A stretch of DNA of 64,000 nt from G965195345 sp965277625 (GTDB lineage Bacteria; Pseudomonadota; Gammaproteobacteria; CAKMZV01), in the NCBI GenBank assembly GCA_965277625.1, contig OZ255827.1, forward strand, positions 682,001 through 746,000, given 5' to 3'. Of the stretch, positions 44,359 through 53,407 are shown piece by piece; the stretch's first letter is position 1; each line of letters starts with the position of its first letter. The translations under genes were made by a program, and so were the position numbers. The notes beneath the pieces were generated by a model, which saw nothing but the letters and a program-made list of their open reading frames with translations, was not told where the DNA came from and did no database searches.

Positions 44359-45054
44359 TTAATCGTCTGAATGCGTCAGCTGATCAATGCGGGTGGTCAG
44401 TGATTCAACTTGCTGTTCTAAGGCAGCTATTCGTTGTTCCAATTGAGACGGTTCGCGGGTGTTTTTTGGTCGAGGAACTGGTTCAACCACCCCACAGAGT
44501 AAATGGGTAAATCGATCCTCCCTTTGCCCCAACCCTTTGGGTAACAATTGAACGAGTGGACTTTCTCTTTCAATTAAATTTGAAAGGTTTTCAAGCAGGG
44601 ATGCCTCGTCTTCAAAATCAACCATGCGCTTGGTGCGCACTTTTAACTCATTCAATGTTTGGGGCGAACGCAATAGCATGACGGTTAGCAATGCTTGATG
44701 GCTTTTTTCCAATTGTAGTTGTTGGCGGGTGCGGTGCTTATAGCGATCAGCACGATCACCAAATTGAATGTCGAGCCATTTATTCTGCTCTAGGATTTTT
44801 GCCGTTCGACCGACTTCGCCCATTTCTAACTGCATGGTGGGCTCTCGATTGCTTTTTTGGTTACAGGCAAGCGTCAATGCATTTAAAGTCAGAGGGTAAT
44901 TTTCTGGCACGGTCAACTCTTTTTCCATCAAACAACCCAGTACTCGTGCTTCAGTGGGGGTCAAAATGGCATCGTTTTCTATTTCGGAAGCGCCTTCAAG
45001 TTGCTGATGTTCAGAGGAATCAACGTCTGCTAAATCTTTGTGGTTTTCTATCAT
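44359..45054 (-). CDS. yceH: YceH family (UPF0502, DUF480) protein
   Basis: A 231-residue protein with the DUF480 signature LTPTEARVLGCLMEKELTVPE followed by NYPLTLNALTLACNQKSNR, a tandem winged-helix fold. The Thr/Arg-rich middle (RTRQQLQLEKSHQAL) and a C-terminal heptad stretch (LEQRIAALEQQVESLTTRID) that may form a coiled coil are visible. The function of YceH is not established; a nucleic-acid-binding role is suggested by the fold. It faces the symporter gene across 240 bases. Confidence 0.9.
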   Translation of the reverse strand: MIENHKDLADVDSSEHQQLEGASEIENDAILTPTEARVLGCLMEKELTVPENYPLTLNALTLACNQKSNREPTMQLEMGEVGRTAKILEQNKWLDIQFGDRADRYKHRTRQQLQLEKSHQALLTVMLLRSPQTLNELKVRTKRMVDFEDEASLLENLSNLIERESPLVQLLPKGLGQREDRFTHLLCGVVEPVPRPKNTREPSQLEQRIAALEQQVESLTTRIDQLTHSDD

Positions 45055-45241
45055 GATGAATCCAGTTATTTACAATTGTAAATAAAGTAAATTGAAAAAT
45101 ATTAAAGGTGCCTGTAACGCCGAGGTAATCATAAAATATATGAACCATTGTACGCTATTAAAAAGCACATATAAACCAAACATATATTATAATTGACGAA
45201 GCTAATTAGGCTAATAAAGTTAACACATTGCTTAAATCAGT

Positions 45242-45259
45242 GTCAGCGCTTATGCTGAC
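45242..45259 (+). promoter_or_regulatory. Hairpin GTCAGC-GCTTAT-GCTGAC upstream of the symporter
   Basis: Perfect 6-base stem with a 6-base loop, 35 bases before the symporter ATG. It may be an operator or a 5' untranslated structure. The ribosome-binding site GGAG (45284-45287) lies outside it. I see no glycine-riboswitch core here. Confidence 0.35.
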
Positions 45260-45294
45260 TCTGTTGTATAGGCATACACTTTCGGAGTTTTACT

Positions 45295-46659
45295 ATGGAA
45301 CAACTGAATCAGATTATTTCAGAAATTAATAGTTTTGCTTGGGGACCACCCATGTTGGGGGCTTTGAGTTTTACAGGGTTACTATTGACCTTAGGTCTGG
45401 TATTTATGCCATGGCGTAAGATTGGTTACGGATTTAAATTACTATTTGATAAAAGTGAAAATCAAGGCGAAGGTGAAGTAAAACCTTTTAACGCTCTGAT
45501 GACTGCTTTGTCAGCAACAGTTGGTACCGGTAATATTGCTGGTGTTGCAACAGCCATCGCATTAGGTGGACCTGGCGCCATCTTTTATATGTGGGTCATT
45601 GCCCTTCTTGGTATGGCAACAAAATACGCTGAAGCTGTTTGTGCGGTAACGTATCGTGAAGTTGATGCTGAAGGTAAATTTGTTGGTGGTCCCATGTACT
45701 ATTTAAGAAATGGTGTTGGTGAATCAGCCCCCGCATTGGGTAAATGGCTCGGTATGGCATTTGCCATCTTTGGCGCAATTGCCGCTTTCGGTATTGGTAA
45801 TGGCGTACAAGTAAATTCCATGGCTCAAGTTTTAAGCACTAACTTCTTTGTACCAGAATACATCACAGGCATTATTGTTGCGGTTTTGGTTGCATTTGTT
45901 ATTTTTGGCGGCATTAAGCGTATTGGTGAAGTGGCTGGTAAATTGGTTCCAACAATGATTGTTTTATACATTGGTGCAGCCATGATCATTTTGGTTATCA
46001 ACATTGCCGAAATCCCCGCTGCAATTGCTTTAATCTTTGAGTCTGCATTTAATCCAGTCGCAGCCACTGGTGGTTTCGCAGGTGCCGCTGTTGCAGCCGC
46101 CATTCGTTTCGGTGTGGCTCGTGGGGTATTCTCAAATGAATCAGGTCTTGGTTCTGCTGCCATAGCGCATGCTGCGGCTCAAACCAATAACCCAGTAAAA
46201 CAAGGTCTTATTGCCATGTTGGGTACATTCATTGATACACTCATCGTTTGTACGATGACCGCATTGGTGATCCTAACTTCTGGTGCTTGGACTTCTGGCG
46301 TAAATGGCGCAGCTTTAACTTCTATGGCTTTTGGTGCTTCTATACCAGGCGGTGAATATATTGTCACCATCGCATTGGCAATATTTGCATTTACAACCAT
46401 ATTGGGTTGGTCTTATTACGGTGAACGTTGCTTCCAATATATTTTCAGCGAAAAATACCTAATCGTTTATCGTGTATGTTGGGTCGCTGCAGCGCTATCT
46501 TTTGCCAACTTTAAGATTGATCTGGTTTGGAATCTTTCCGATACACTCAATGGATTGATGGCCATTCCAAATCTTGTCGGCTTGGTTCTTTTAGCGCCAA
46601 TGGTATTCAAAGTCACTTCCGAGTACTTTGATGAACGCGAAAAGAAAATGGCGTCATAA
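45295..46659 (+). CDS. AGCS family sodium:alanine/glycine symporter
   Basis: Inner-membrane amino-acid carrier driven by sodium, 454 residues. Family motifs are TVGTGNIAGVATAIALGGPG, KYAEAVCAVTYRE, GGPMYYLRNG and SNESGLGSAAIAHAAAQT. Substrate is probably alanine or glycine; the family also includes glutamine carriers. It has a strong ribosome-binding site (GGAG, seven bases before the ATG), its own terminator, and a codon choice that strongly favours CGT for Arg and GGT for Gly, all suggesting high expression. It is a single-gene unit divergent from yceH. Confidence 0.95.
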   Translation: MEQLNQIISEINSFAWGPPMLGALSFTGLLLTLGLVFMPWRKIGYGFKLLFDKSENQGEGEVKPFNALMTALSATVGTGNIAGVATAIALGGPGAIFYMWVIALLGMATKYAEAVCAVTYREVDAEGKFVGGPMYYLRNGVGESAPALGKWLGMAFAIFGAIAAFGIGNGVQVNSMAQVLSTNFFVPEYITGIIVAVLVAFVIFGGIKRIGEVAGKLVPTMIVLYIGAAMIILVINIAEIPAAIALIFESAFNPVAATGGFAGAAVAAAIRFGVARGVFSNESGLGSAAIAHAAAQTNNPVKQGLIAMLGTFIDTLIVCTMTALVILTSGAWTSGVNGAALTSMAFGASIPGGEYIVTIALAIFAFTTILGWSYYGERCFQYIFSEKYLIVYRVCWVAAALSFANFKIDLVWNLSDTLNGLMAIPNLVGLVLLAPMVFKVTSEYFDEREKKMAS

Positions 46660-46690
46660 AGTTTAATCAACTTTGATTAACCAAATTAAA

Positions 46691-46722
46691 ACACCCCTCT
46701 TGCAAAAGGGGGGTGTTTTTTT
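46691..46722 (+). terminator. Rho-independent terminator of the symporter gene
   Basis: ACACCCCTC and GGGGGGTGT arms (one G-T pair) around an 8-base loop, followed by seven T residues. It starts 32 bases after the stop codon. Confidence 0.92.
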
Positions 46723-47067
46723 ATGCATTAATCAGCTTCAATATAGCCAAAATGAATGCCATGGTCACTGACGTAGTATGAATATAAAATAAATTTTAAA
46801 TAGGCAATGATGTATAAAACACAGCTTCGCCTAATGGCTCTTTAGCATTTCCTCAATTGATATTTACCATCTTAGAATCCATTGTTGATCCTGACTTAAC
46901 ACTGTCATTCAATGTGATTTAAATTAAAATGCTCATTCACTCAATACAGTTATCTTGTCATACTAAGATGGCAGGGGTAGCTTTGTAAACTGTGAACCCG
47001 ACTGGCAGTATGCTCATTGAGGCGTCCAACAACATGCATTTCGCGAAAGGATAGGAATAATTAGATA
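46723..47067. other. 345-base intergenic region before the O-antigen-ligase-family gene
   Basis: No gene seen. It is AT-rich up to about 46960 and then has a GC-richer stretch (46970-47040) just before the next gene, including ATCTT/AAGAT arms near 46952-46968. The stretch might be a structured leader but matches no RNA family I recognise. An AAGGATAGG ribosome-binding site lies before the ATG at 47068. Confidence 0.5.
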
Positions 47068-48681
47068 ATGAATCGAAAAAACGAATGGTATCTTCCTTTA
47101 TTTTTGGTCATTTTTTTGCTTATGGCATTGAGTGGTCTCAGCATCAGCCACGATGGCATCAACTACTCTCAATATATTAAAGAGCTCGTTGCAGGCATTG
47201 GATTTCCTGCTGTATTATTGTTAATATTTTTAACCAAACTTAAACGCCGAGACTTTCAAATCAATCTCACACCTTCGCACCTAAGTGTATTGTTACTCGT
47301 TGGGTTTTCTGGGCTATCTGGCTTGTGGGCAGTTAATTTGGATTTTTATATCAGTACTTTTTCACTCTATGTTGCGGCGCTCTGTGCTGGCATCATTGCG
47401 GTGATGCTCTCACCTGTGCATCATACTTGGATATTGATCTCTCGCACCTTGGTATTTACCGCATTTTATATTGCATTCTTTGGGCTTTTGCGTGCGGTAT
47501 TAAGCATTGAAGTTTTTGGTGAGGCCTTAGCGCCCTCGGCCAATTATGTCAATCCCAATATTGCAGCGCAAGTGGTGTTATTGTGTATGCCCTTGCATAT
47601 TTACTTAATTCTTTGTGATAAAGCCCCGAAAATCACGCTGTATTATTGGTTATCTGCAGCCTGTTGTTTGGCTTTTATTTTTCACACGTCAACCCAAGCC
47701 GTATGGTTAGGCCTGGCTGTACAAATGATTTTGTTAATTGTTGGGGCAATATACGCTCTTAAAAAATCTGTCAAAGGTTTTTATACTCAAAAGCCTGATC
47801 TAAAAAGATGGCGCATTCATGGATTGATTGCAATCTTGTTGATGCTGGTATTGGTGAACATTTCTGAGCGACAATTTGAGTTTTTCTGGCATGAGTTGTC
47901 AACGGGCATTGAGTCCATAGAAGATAGGGCAGAGTCTGCCATTGTTGACAAAGCCGACTTGGATGGGCGTCTATTAATCTGGCAATCTGCATGGGAAATG
48001 GTTAAGGAGCAGCCATTGGTTGGACATGGATTGGGGGCGTTCTACCACAACATCACCCTCTATGCAGATCGCTATTCAGTCAGTAGTTATGTGCGAACAC
48101 ATAATGACTTCATCAACGCTGCGGTTGAACTTGGGTTTTTGGGCATGTTGTTATTGGGCGTTGTGATGGTTGTTGTATTAGGGGCATTTAGGCGAATATT
48201 TCGGGAGGGTGAAGGCGAAGAAAGCATTCTATTTTTCTCAATATTCTTGGCTATGGTTGGTAGTGCGGTCAATGCACAATTCAGCTTCCCGTATCAGATG
48301 CCGGTTCCGCCGATCATTATGGCAATCTACATTGGGCTATTGTTCAAATGCAGTGCAAAATACCACCAAACAAAAACCCTCAAGATAAACAATCCACAAT
48401 GGTACGCTGGTGTAGCAGGCGTTGGGCTCATTCTATTCTTTCAAGTGGCCATGCATCTGAACTGGTACCAATCTTGGCTAACATTAAATAAAAATTTACA
48501 ACGTTCAAATTGGATTGCGCCAGTTGCCCAATCACAGCCTCATTGCACACCACTATTGACCAAAATGATCCATCTCAGCGCCCAACATCTGTATCAGTCA
48601 AACCGCATAAGAGCCGCCAATGGCGCAGCCCAATCGTTTGAGCATTGCTTTATCAAGAACGCGGATAATCTGCCTAAATAA
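47068..48681 (+). CDS. O-antigen ligase family (Wzy_C) membrane protein
   Basis: A 537-residue polytopic protein with about 12 hydrophobic segments. The large periplasmic loop holds the Wzy_C signature: GRLLIWQSAWEMVKEQPLVG then GHGLGAFYHN and RTHNDFINAAVELGFLG, where an Arg and a His of the loop are conserved in WaaL and PglL enzymes. Family members attach lipid-linked glycans to lipid A core (WaaL) or to proteins such as pilin (PglL/TfpO), or polymerise them (Wzy). No glycosyltransferase cluster or pilin gene surrounds it, so which of these roles it has is open. Confidence 0.85.
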   Translation: MNRKNEWYLPLFLVIFLLMALSGLSISHDGINYSQYIKELVAGIGFPAVLLLIFLTKLKRRDFQINLTPSHLSVLLLVGFSGLSGLWAVNLDFYISTFSLYVAALCAGIIAVMLSPVHHTWILISRTLVFTAFYIAFFGLLRAVLSIEVFGEALAPSANYVNPNIAAQVVLLCMPLHIYLILCDKAPKITLYYWLSAACCLAFIFHTSTQAVWLGLAVQMILLIVGAIYALKKSVKGFYTQKPDLKRWRIHGLIAILLMLVLVNISERQFEFFWHELSTGIESIEDRAESAIVDKADLDGRLLIWQSAWEMVKEQPLVGHGLGAFYHNITLYADRYSVSSYVRTHNDFINAAVELGFLGMLLLGVVMVVVLGAFRRIFREGEGEESILFFSIFLAMVGSAVNAQFSFPYQMPVPPIIMAIYIGLLFKCSAKYHQTKTLKINNPQWYAGVAGVGLILFFQVAMHLNWYQSWLTLNKNLQRSNWIAPVAQSQPHCTPLLTKMIHLSAQHLYQSNRIRAANGAAQSFEHCFIKNADNLPK

Positions 48682-48698
48682 GTATTGATACCATCACC

Positions 48699-48717
48699 GA
48701 ATGATCGCTAATCATTC
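48699..48717. other. Inverted repeat GAATGAT-CGCTA-ATCATTC
   Basis: Perfect 7-base arms with a 5-base loop, 18 bases after the stop codon of the ligase-family gene. No T run follows, so it may be a weak transcript-end hairpin or an operator. Confidence 0.4.
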
Positions 48718-48961
48718 AATATGAACTGGCAAATCTGCGTCGGTTCGTTGTTTATGGATCAATGAAAGCAAGGCAAGCTATGAATGGTGTTTAAAGCGTG
48801 AAAAAATGAAAAAATTCCGTTGTTTTATATTTGGTGGGATATCCAATTGAAAAAGGTTTGATGCCTGAAATGTTGTAAAATACACGCCTTAATTTTGATG
48901 ATCGGCATTCATAGCTTCTTCGTTCTAACAAAATACATTATAAAACCCTGAAACACGTTGT

Positions 48962-48986
48962 TCCAACGTTTTGAGCAGACGTTGGA
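48962..48986 (+). promoter_or_regulatory. Inverted repeat TCCAACG ... CGTTGGA in the uvrA leader
   Basis: Perfect 7-base arms around 11 bases, ending 31 bases before the uvrA ATG. It could be a regulator site or an RNA hairpin in the leader. It does not resemble the enterobacterial LexA box. Confidence 0.4.
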
Positions 48987-49017
48987 TAATGGTTTTATAC
49001 TCTGGATAATATTAAAA

Positions 49018-51831
49018 ATGGCATTAGATACAATTTCATTACGCGGTGCTCGAACACATAATTTAAAAAACATCGATCTCGACATCCCCCGTGATAAGAT
49101 GGTGGTTATTACTGGATTGTCGGGTTCAGGCAAATCTTCATTGGCTTTCGATACCATTTATGCAGAAGGGCAAAGGCGCTATGTAGAGTCATTATCCGCC
49201 TATGCCCGCCAGTTTTTATCCATGATGGATAAACCGGACATTGATCATATTGAAGGTTTATCACCGGCCATCTCCATCGATCAAAAATCCACGTCTCACA
49301 ACCCCCGCTCAACGGTTGGGACGGTCACTGAAATATACGATTATCTTAGGTTATTATTTGCGCGCATTGGTAAGCCCATGTGCCCAACACACCGTATTGA
49401 GCTCAATGCCAAAACCATAAGACAAATGGTCAGTGAAATAATGGTTTTACCCGAGAACTCAAAAGTAATGATGCTGGCACCCGTCATACAAGACCGCAAA
49501 GGTGAGCACACAGCGCTGTTAGAAGGCTTATTGGCTCAAGGTTTTGTTCGGGCTTTGATCGATCATCACGAAGTTTCCTTAGAATCACCGCCAGAATTAG
49601 ACCCTAAAAAGAAACACACCATTGAAGTTGTGGTTGACCGCTTTAAAGTCAAAGCAGACATGCAAAGCCGCCTCAGCGAATCCTTGGAAACAACGCTCAG
49701 GTTAGGGGGGGATTTAGCCAAGATAAAAGGCATTGACAATGACATATCGCTGATTTTTTCAGCCAAGTACGCCTGTCCACATTGCGGTTTTTCGTTGAGC
49801 GAACTCGAGCCTCGATTATTCTCTTTCAACAGCCCCCACGGTGCTTGCCAAACCTGTGATGGCTTGGGTCGTATTGCCTTTTTTGACCCCAAAAGAGTCG
49901 TGTTAGACCACAATACCAGTTTGGCGGATGGGGCCATTGCTGGTTGGGGTAAACGGTCAAAGTATTATTTTTCAGTAATACAAGCGGTGGCCAATCACTA
50001 TCAATTTGATGTTGAAGCACCGTGGTCTAAGTTGTCCGAAGAACAGCAAAACATCGTTTTGTTTGGCACGGGGCGCGAACGGATCAAAATGCCGCACGGT
50101 CGCTACAGTGATAAGAGACCATTTGAAGGGGTCATCAACAACATGGAACGGCGTTTTCAAGAAACAGAAAATCGTCAGAGCAAAGAGGAGCTCAGCCGTT
50201 ATCGCCTCACCGATGATTGTAAAGATTGCCAGGGTAAACGTTTAAATGAAGCCGCACGACACGTTTTTATTGATAATCGCAACTTGCCTGACATTGTCCA
50301 CTTATCCATACAACAAGCGCATCAATATTTTAATGCGCTTGAACTGATTGGGATGGATCAGCAAATTGCAGAAAAAATCATTCAAGAAATCGGCAATCGG
50401 TTGAAGTTTTTAGTCAATGTGGGTCTGGGCTATTTAACCTTGGCACGCAGCGCAGATACGCTTTCTGGTGGTGAAGCCCAGCGCATTCGCTTGGCCAGTC
50501 AAATTGGCGCGGGTTTGGTTGGGGTGATGTATGTTTTGGATGAGCCGTCCATTGGGTTGCATCAACGAGACAATCAAAAACTGTTATCCACCCTTAGGCA
50601 TCTTCGTGACATTGGTAATTCTGTGATCATCGTGGAGCACGATGAAGAAACCATTCAAGCGGCAGATTTTGTGGTTGACATTGGACCAAATGCGGGTGAA
50701 AAGGGCGGTGAAGTGGTCTATGCAGGCGAAGTTGCGGGTTTGCTTGGGTGTAAATCATCAATTACTGGCCAATTCTTAAGTGGCAAACAACACATTGAAA
50801 TTCCCAAACGCATTGAAACGAAATCATTGAAAAAATTAAAAATAACTGGGGCTTATGACAATAATCTCAAAAATGTGAATGTAAACATACCCCTTGGTGT
50901 GATGACCTGTATCACAGGGGTATCGGGTTCGGGAAAATCAACGCTGATCAACCGGACTTTGTACCAGGTCGCAACGCACGAATTGAACCGTGCTCATGTG
51001 CAAACCCAAGCTTTTAAGAGTATTACTGGATTTGAACACCTTGATAAGGTCATAGGCATAGATCAAAGTCCTATAGGACGCACACCACGATCGAATCCAG
51101 CAACCTACGCTGGGTTATTCACCACTGTTCGAGAATTATTCGCTGGAACCAGAGAAGCGCGCACCCGCGGATTCAAAATTGGACGTTTCAGTTTTAATGT
51201 TCGAGGGGGACGTTGTGAAGCGTGTCAAGGAGATGGTGTCATTAAGGTTGAAATGCACTTTTTACCCGATGTTTATGTACAGTGTGATGAATGTCGCGGA
51301 CAGCGCTACAACGACCAGACCCTCGAAGTGAAGTATAACGGTAAGAACATTGCAGAGGTGTTGTCATTAACCATTGCTGAAGCATTGATATTTTTTGATG
51401 CCATACCCTCGCTTAAACGCAAACTGAGCATATTAGTCGAAGTCGGATTGTCATACATACGATTGGGCCAAAGTGCGACAACCCTATCAGGCGGTGAAGC
51501 GCAACGGGTAAAGCTGTCAAAAGAATTGTCGCGTAAAGACACGTCCAAAACTTTGTATATTCTCGATGAGCCGACCACAGGATTGCATTTTCACGACATT
51601 GCGCTTCTGATTCGAGTATTGCATCAATTGCGCGATAAAGGCAATACCATCGTCGTGATTGAGCATAATTTAGATGTGATTAAAACAGCAGATTGGGTCA
51701 TTGACTTGGGACCAGAAGGGGGCAGCGAAGGAGGCGAGGTGGTGGCTCAGGGCACCCCTGAACAGGTGGCTGAAGTAGCCGAATCCTATACAGGCTATTA
51801 TCTAAAATCTTTATTGGCTAAAGCGCAATAG
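49018..51831 (+). CDS. uvrA: Excinuclease ABC subunit A
   Basis: Damage-recognition ATPase of nucleotide excision repair. The ATG at 49018 gives MALDTISLRGARTHNLKNI and 937 residues, matching the usual 940; the frame stays open 20 codons upstream, but those lack similarity. Two ABC modules are complete: Walker A GLSGSGKSSLAFDT and GVSGSGKSTLINRT, and signatures TLSGGEAQRIRLA and TLSGGEAQRVKLS. Zinc ligands are in CPHCGF with CQTCDG and in CEACQGDG with CDECRG. It is a single-gene unit and converges with ppiB across 51 bases. Confidence 0.98.
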   Translation: MALDTISLRGARTHNLKNIDLDIPRDKMVVITGLSGSGKSSLAFDTIYAEGQRRYVESLSAYARQFLSMMDKPDIDHIEGLSPAISIDQKSTSHNPRSTVGTVTEIYDYLRLLFARIGKPMCPTHRIELNAKTIRQMVSEIMVLPENSKVMMLAPVIQDRKGEHTALLEGLLAQGFVRALIDHHEVSLESPPELDPKKKHTIEVVVDRFKVKADMQSRLSESLETTLRLGGDLAKIKGIDNDISLIFSAKYACPHCGFSLSELEPRLFSFNSPHGACQTCDGLGRIAFFDPKRVVLDHNTSLADGAIAGWGKRSKYYFSVIQAVANHYQFDVEAPWSKLSEEQQNIVLFGTGRERIKMPHGRYSDKRPFEGVINNMERRFQETENRQSKEELSRYRLTDDCKDCQGKRLNEAARHVFIDNRNLPDIVHLSIQQAHQYFNALELIGMDQQIAEKIIQEIGNRLKFLVNVGLGYLTLARSADTLSGGEAQRIRLASQIGAGLVGVMYVLDEPSIGLHQRDNQKLLSTLRHLRDIGNSVIIVEHDEETIQAADFVVDIGPNAGEKGGEVVYAGEVAGLLGCKSSITGQFLSGKQHIEIPKRIETKSLKKLKITGAYDNNLKNVNVNIPLGVMTCITGVSGSGKSTLINRTLYQVATHELNRAHVQTQAFKSITGFEHLDKVIGIDQSPIGRTPRSNPATYAGLFTTVRELFAGTREARTRGFKIGRFSFNVRGGRCEACQGDGVIKVEMHFLPDVYVQCDECRGQRYNDQTLEVKYNGKNIAEVLSLTIAEALIFFDAIPSLKRKLSILVEVGLSYIRLGQSATTLSGGEAQRVKLSKELSRKDTSKTLYILDEPTTGLHFHDIALLIRVLHQLRDKGNTIVVIEHNLDVIKTADWVIDLGPEGGSEGGEVVAQGTPEQVAEVAESYTGYYLKSLLAKAQ

Positions 51832-51882
51832 GGCGTTATTGCGAACTGAACCATGACATGATCGGTTAGGAGGCTGCAATCC

Positions 51883-52380
51883 TTAACTTCGCACCACATT
51901 TTTAATTAAAATACTTTCTACGGGCACGTCCTGATGTCCCGCTTTTTGACCCGTTGGTACTTCAGCAATTTCATCAATGACTGACAGGCCTTCAGTGACT
52001 GCGCCAAACACACAATAACCCCAACCTTGCGCGTTTTTGCTGGTGTGGTCTAAAAAAGCGTTATCAACCAAATTAATGAAAAATTGAGATGAGGCAGAAT
52101 GCGGATCCATGGTACGCGCCATAGCAATGGACCCTCGAACATTTTTCAAGCCATTATCAGCTTCATTTTCTATGGTTCGTTGGGTGCTTTTTTGGTGCAT
52201 GTCCTCTGTCATACCTCCGCCTTGAATCATAAAATTTTTGATCACCCTGTGAAAAATGGTGTCTTCAAAATGACCTGAATCTATGTAAGAGAGGAAATTT
52301 TCAACCGTTTTAGGGGCTTTGTCAGCGTTCAAAAGTAAGGTGATGTCACCTTTTGATGTTTGTATGGTTATTGATGTCAT
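51883..52380 (-). CDS. ppiB: Cytoplasmic peptidyl-prolyl cis-trans isomerase (cyclophilin)
   Basis: Cyclophilin of 165 residues without a signal peptide. Active-site text FHRVIKNFMIQGGGM (Arg and Phe of the catalytic pocket), ENEADNGLKN and ASSQFFINLVDN is intact. It speeds Xaa-Pro isomerisation during folding. It lies 81 bases downstream of a second, exported cyclophilin on the same strand; the two are paralogues with the same motif order. The cysS neighbour seen in many proteobacteria is absent. Confidence 0.95.
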   Translation of the reverse strand: MTSITIQTSKGDITLLLNADKAPKTVENFLSYIDSGHFEDTIFHRVIKNFMIQGGGMTEDMHQKSTQRTIENEADNGLKNVRGSIAMARTMDPHSASSQFFINLVDNAFLDHTSKNAQGWGYCVFGAVTEGLSVIDEIAEVPTGQKAGHQDVPVESILIKNVVRS

Positions 52381-52461
52381 AGTAAATTTTAAGGTATTTC
52401 TTAGGTTATTTGATTAATGAATAGTGATCAGCAGACTGTTTAAGTGGTCTCACTCAGTCAA

Positions 52462-53130
52462 TCAAGCTGATTCATCTAACAGCGTTGTTTTGATCAAAAT
52501 GATGTCTTTTTCAGGGACATCACGGTGAAAATTTTTGATAGTCGTTGGGATTTTTTGCATTTCATTGAGATTTTCAAACCCTTCAATCACTTTCGCAAAG
52601 ACAGCATACCCCCAACCTTTGGTGGTTTTTCCAGTGTGGTTAAGAAACACATTGTCATTAAGATTGATGAAGAATTGTGAGGTCGCGGAATGTGCGTCGT
52701 TGGTTCGAGCCATGGACAAAGTCCCCAGATCGTTTTTTAGGCCATTATCGGCTTCATTGATGATCGGACCAAGGGTTTCTTTTTTAATCATTTCAGGCGC
52801 GAATCCACCGCCTTGCACCACAAAATTAGGAATGACACGATGAAAGATGGTGTTGTCATAGAAGCCTGACGCCACGTATTTTAGAAAATTGGCGACCGTT
52901 TTGGGGGCCGCATCGGGATAGAGTTCAATGGTAAAATTTCCGACGGTGGTTTCAAATAATACTTTGGGATTGGGCGCTGGTTTAACAGTAGGCGTTTTTG
53001 TGCTTGATTCTGAATTTGTACTGCTGTGACTATTTGAGCAACCGTAGCTTGAAAGTGCAATGATCAGCCCCATAAATAGTGTACGTAAATAACGGCGTTC
53101 GGATGAAAGGTTCGGTCGATCTTTTAGCAT
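52462..53130 (-). CDS. ppiA: Exported peptidyl-prolyl cis-trans isomerase (cyclophilin)
   Basis: A 222-residue cyclophilin with an N-terminal export signal (LFMGLIIALSSYGC) and a Ser/Thr/Pro linker before the domain. The Cys at the signal end suggests a lipoprotein, but SYGC is a poor lipobox, so a soluble periplasmic form is possible. Catalytic text FHRVIPNFVVQGGGFAPEM and ATSQFFINLNDN matches ppiB closely. It is divergent from gltX across 277 bases. Confidence 0.9.
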   Translation of the reverse strand: MLKDRPNLSSERRYLRTLFMGLIIALSSYGCSNSHSSTNSESSTKTPTVKPAPNPKVLFETTVGNFTIELYPDAAPKTVANFLKYVASGFYDNTIFHRVIPNFVVQGGGFAPEMIKKETLGPIINEADNGLKNDLGTLSMARTNDAHSATSQFFINLNDNVFLNHTGKTTKGWGYAVFAKVIEGFENLNEMQKIPTTIKNFHRDVPEKDIILIKTTLLDESA

Positions 53131-53407
53131 AATCGTGTTAATGCATTCTAAGCATGTTATCTCAATGTTTTATTTAAAAATATAATGTGGTGGTGTCGAA
53201 CTTATTAGTAAGAACACGCAACGATGAATACACTATTAAACAAAAAAAAGTACAATTTAGCAACAAAAAATTACATCTGGTTATGCCATTCATTTGTTTA
53301 AGATCACTGAAAAGTCCTTTTAATCTCTTGGATTTATACCCTAAATTTGGACTTTTACAACGATCAAAAAATATCTTGCCAACAATGAACACCACACTGA
53401 ATACGCT

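Larger units (their letters stand above)
48682..49017. other. 336-base intergenic region before uvrA
   Basis: No gene seen. It holds two perfect inverted repeats listed separately. I looked for an SOS (LexA) box of the CTGT-N8-ACAG kind and found none. TAAAAT near 48876 could be a -10 element but lacks a matching -35. Confidence 0.5.

Noticed and set aside
45057..45294. Possible glycine riboswitch upstream of the symporter
   Set aside because: Such riboswitches are common before this family, but I found no matching core; only one short hairpin is present.
48682..49017. SOS (LexA) box expected upstream of uvrA
   Set aside because: No CTGT-N8-ACAG-like sequence seen. A species-specific box cannot be excluded.
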